In this document: piece after piece, positions 61,576 to 64,000 of the stretch
Layout: every line of letters begins with the position of its first letter
How positions within the stretch are numbered: position 1 is the stretch's first letter
From: Pseudobacteriovorax antillogorgiicola
GTDB taxonomy: Bacteria; Bdellovibrionota_B; Oligoflexia; Oligoflexales; RGVZ01
Direction: 5' to 3'
DNA length: 64,000 nt
Assembly (NCBI GenBank): GCA_945865565.1
Contig: CAMBEK010000002.1
Location: 301,644 to 365,643, forward strand
The notes under the pieces: generated by a model
What the model was told of the DNA's origin: nothing
The model's input: only the letters and a program-made list of their open reading frames with translations
Databases searched by the model: none
Program-made: the position numbers and the translations under genes

Positions 61576-63372
61576 TTGAGCAAGATGGTCAGAAGCATTT
61601 TTATTTCAACTCTGGCTTTTTTCGTTTCGTCCTGTCGCATTGGCGCCCCAGGAAAAGCTCAGGAAGCCGTGTCTCCCAAGAGAGAAAAGCTTAATTCTGA
61701 GCCGGCGATGCCAGTTTCGAAATCTGAGCCAGAGGCGCAGGCTGAGCCCAATATTCAGTGGTCGCCCGATCAAAGACAGTCCCAGAGTGGCTACCATTAC
61801 CTGCTTGGCGAAATGTTATTCCAGCGTGGAAATATGCGGGATGCATCGACCATGATTTCTTCCGCCTACGCTCTCGACGCGACTCCGTTTCTTGGAGCGC
61901 GTGCCATCATCGCAAAGGCCGAAGCCGATTCTTTGGAAGAAGCGACGAAAGAAGCCGAGCGGTTGGTGTTGCTGTACCCGCGTGACAAGGACGCGAAGGT
62001 TCTATATGCCCAATTGCTTGTGCGAAAAGGCAAGTTTTCGGAAGCCTCCATTCAGCTCGAATCCGTGATCAAGAGCCAGCCAAAGGAGGAGCTGCCTTAT
62101 GTGATGCTTATTGAGCTATATGCCAGGGCAGGAAGCCGCAGCAAAGCTCGGGATTGTGCCCGAAAGCTCACTAAGATTCGGCCACAATCGCCGGTTGGTT
62201 GGTCGATGATGGCGCGTCTGAATCTGCTCGATGGTGATAAGAAGGGAATGCTTGCATCTGCGAGTCGTGCTTACAAACTTCAGCCGTCTCCCGATAATGC
62301 AATTCTTTATGCCCTTGCGCTTGAGTTGAGTGGCAAAGCCAAAGAGGCACTTGTAGTCTATGAAGTTGCGTACAAATCAGCCGATTCCTCGGAAAAAATA
62401 ACTAGTAAACTGGTCGACCTGTACCGGCAGGTTGGTGACCTTGAGGAAGCCCTTCGTGTGCTCTCTGACTTGCAGCGCTCATCGGGAGTTAGTCCTTCGG
62501 TTGGAATTGAAATTCAGAGGGTGGCAATCCTCTGGGAATTAAAGCGGGACGACGAGGCTCTTGGGATCTTGGAGCGTCTTTCCAAAGGGGATCAACGACT
62601 CGAATTGGTCGCAACTCTCTTGGGTTATGCTTACGAGCGGGTTAAGCGGCCGGATGATGCTTTCAGCTCATATTCAAAGGTCCCCAAGGAATTTCCATTA
62701 TACAAGGAGGTTGGCGTTCGGCGCTGTTTAATCCTGAAAGAGCAAGGCAAACTCGATGAAGCCGATGCCCTTATCAAAAATTATCTCAGTCAATCTGACC
62801 CTGGCTGGGAGTTTTTTGTACTTGCTGCGGAAGTTGCGTCGGCCTCTGGTCGCAGCGACCAGGCCATCGAACAGGCTCGGGCAGGAAGTGTGCGATATCC
62901 CGAACAGACGAGGTTTCTTTTTCTTGTGGCTGCATATCAGGAAAAGGCCGGAAAATTCCAAGAAGCAATGAGTACCATCCGGGAACTTCTGAAGATTGAA
63001 CCAGACAACAGTACGGCTCTCAATTTTCTTGGATTTCTGATGGTGGAACAGGGAGAAGCTCTTTCAGAAGCAAAAAAACTGATTGAAAGAGCTCTTGAAA
63101 TCCGACCGGAAGACGGAGCCTATTTGGATTCGCTCGGCTGGTGGTATTTCAAGGCCGGGGACATCGTCAAGGCTGAAGAGCTGCTCCTTCGGGCGATCAA
63201 GGTCTCGCCAGATGAAGGCGTCATCATGGAGCATTTGGGGGAGGTGGCTATTAAACGAGGAGATGGAGCTGCTGCGGTGAGTTGGTTTGAAAAAGCCATC
63301 CAACAAAAGCTTGAACCGCGCGATCGTGAACGAATCCAAGGCCGTCTAGAGGGGGCGAGGCGAAAGAAATGA
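61576..63372 (+). CDS. TPR-repeat lipoprotein
   Basis: 598 residues. TTG 61576 (GGAG 8 nt upstream) starts a lipoprotein signal peptide with lipobox FVSSC (Cys20). After a Pro/Glu-rich linker the protein is a long stack of TPR-like repeats, best at the C-terminus ('GAYLDSLGWWYFKAGDIVKAEELLLRAIKVSPDEGVIMEHLGEVAIKRGD', split here). This resembles a scaffold in the outer membrane or periplasm. It overlaps the next gene by 4 nt (ATGA). Confidence 0.82.
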   Translation: MSKMVRSIFISTLAFFVSSCRIGAPGKAQEAVSPKREKLNSEPAMPVSKSEPEAQAEPNIQWSPDQRQSQSGYHYLLGEMLFQRGNMRDASTMISSAYALDATPFLGARAIIAKAEADSLEEATKEAERLVLLYPRDKDAKVLYAQLLVRKGKFSEASIQLESVIKSQPKEELPYVMLIELYARAGSRSKARDCARKLTKIRPQSPVGWSMMARLNLLDGDKKGMLASASRAYKLQPSPDNAILYALALELSGKAKEALVVYEVAYKSADSSEKITSKLVDLYRQVGDLEEALRVLSDLQRSSGVSPSVGIEIQRVAILWELKRDDEALGILERLSKGDQRLELVATLLGYAYERVKRPDDAFSSYSKVPKEFPLYKEVGVRRCLILKEQGKLDEADALIKNYLSQSDPGWEFFVLAAEVASASGRSDQAIEQARAGSVRYPEQTRFLFLVAAYQEKAGKFQEAMSTIRELLKIEPDNSTALNFLGFLMVEQGEALSEAKKLIERALEIRPEDGAYLDSLGWWYFKAGDIVKAEELLLRAIKVSPDEGVIMEHLGEVAIKRGDGAAAVSWFEKAIQQKLEPRDRERIQGRLEGARRKK

Positions 63373-64000
63373 AATTGGCTTTTAGCGCTGTTTTCATTTT
63401 TGCTTTCCTGTTCACTTCGTGTGTCACAACATCCACTCCGGGCCCACAGCAGGAATTACAGTTCAGTTCATTCCAAAATATTTCCTGTGCTCAAGAGCAT
63501 GACAAGATTTTCAGGGTAGCGGTGTTTCGGGACACTGAGTTTTTGGGTAGCTTTGATCTCGAAGAGGGAGTTCGGGGCACGGGCGACCGTTCCTTGATTG
63601 TGCGAAGCGAGGACATGCAAGAGCTGCTTGCCTGGAACTTCAAAAAGACCACGAATCCGCCGGGAGTGCTGGAGGCCGTTTTTGGCCGATACCGCGTGCG
63701 AGGTTTTGACGAAAGTCTATCGATTGACGGGCATTCAATCGGTGTGGGGCCAGGCGAAATAGCATGCCTTGCCGGGGGCCTTTTTCCCTCAACTTGGCTT
63801 GATTTTAGTCAAGTCCTCTGGGATCCCTCAATCCGGAGATTTGTCCTATCCACCAAGAACAGGACGGTGCGTTTTAATACCCTTCCAGGCGGTGTGGTTG
63901 ACGTTGAGGTGAGTTGGTCATCCTCTTGGTTTTCCACAGAATCAATCCATGTAATAATAACTGGGAATTCTTCTGGCGGAGCCCTGCAAGGCAGGTTGAT
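63369..64000 (+). CDS. Lipoprotein, 3' end cut by window edge
   Basis: Open frame of 210 complete codons to the right edge. ATG 63369 overlaps the TPR gene's stop. Signal peptide with lipobox FTSC (Cys18) followed by 'VTTSTPGPQQELQFSSFQNI'. The rest is beta-rich ('VFGRYRVRGFDESLSIDGHSIGVGPGEIACLAGGLF') and compatible with a LolB/outer-membrane-associated lipoprotein fold, though this is not certain. Absent from the usual start-to-stop list because it is incomplete here. Confidence 0.7.
   Translation, partial: MKLAFSAVFIFAFLFTSCVTTSTPGPQQELQFSSFQNISCAQEHDKIFRVAVFRDTEFLGSFDLEEGVRGTGDRSLIVRSEDMQELLAWNFKKTTNPPGVLEAVFGRYRVRGFDESLSIDGHSIGVGPGEIACLAGGLFPSTWLDFSQVLWDPSIRRFVLSTKNRTVRFNTLPGGVVDVEVSWSSSWFSTESIHVIITGNSSGGALQGRL

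Noticed and set aside
1-64000. tRNA, rRNA, CRISPR, insertion sequence or prophage
   Set aside because: Intergenic gaps were read for cloverleaf-like, spaced-repeat and transposase signals; none was convincing.

Overview
The window reads as chromosomal core DNA from a flagellated, diderm Gram-negative bacterium, most plausibly a member of the Bdellovibrionota (Bdellovibrio/Oligoflexia side of the former Deltaproteobacteria). This placement is inferred from the gene set: the flagellar order flgF-G-A-H-I-J-M-N-K-L-csrA-fliW, a CarD-type regulator, an HU protein with a lysine-rich tail, many lipoproteins and TPR proteins, and Oligoflexia-style surface-repeat proteins. No rRNA, marker comparison or database search was possible. 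Genes are tightly packed, often with ATGA, TTGA or GTGA overlaps, and GTG and TTG starts are common. I saw no tRNA, rRNA, CRISPR array, insertion sequence or prophage.

Left part (1-27.3 kb). A surface-repeat protein (cut by the left edge) and a lipoprotein lie on the minus strand, followed by ftsY. A plus-strand run of small envelope and unknown proteins ends in an HU-like protein with a strong terminator. A minus-strand group follows: a ribbon-helix-helix/poly-Q/poly-G protein, a secreted protein, pepP, a highly structured leader with a candidate 15-codon peptide, orn, and a secreted protein. Next come a SurA-like/DsbA fusion, a PilZ protein, a NamZ-type (DUF1343) enzyme, a TPR protein that seems to start at ATT, an S41 protease and a glycosyltransferase-TPR protein. 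The rpsO-pnp-dut cluster, carD, a RibD-type reductase and flagellin complete this part.

Middle (27.3-34.7 kb). This is the most accessory-looking stretch. A three-gene minus-strand operon encodes a two-lobed GNAT-like protein, a LuxE-type acyl-protein synthetase and a LuxC-type acyl reductase fused to a PaaK/CapK-type adenylating domain. There is no luciferase in the window. Divergent from it are an MFS transporter and a lipoprotein sugar-dehydrogenase-like protein. The operon converges on flagellin with a 1-nt gap.

Flagellar block (34.9-44.9 kb). A good sigma-54-type promoter precedes flgF-flgG-flgA-flgH-flgI-flgJ (distal rod, P- and L-rings). Then come flgM, flgN, flgK, flgL (anti-sigma factor, chaperone, hook-filament junction) and csrA-fliW, the pair known to control flagellin translation.

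Right part (44.9-64 kb). This is housekeeping: a class IV aminotransferase, rimO, rho with its own terminator, rpmE, prfA-prmC, an AI-2E permease and an RsmI-like methyltransferase. A long envelope/lipid/RNA-modification operon follows: uppS-cdsA-rseP-tsaB-pssA-asd, an outer-membrane protein, truA, a TPR lipoprotein and a lipoprotein cut by the right edge.

The best candidates for something undescribed are the LuxC/LuxE/GNAT cassette and the pepP leader.
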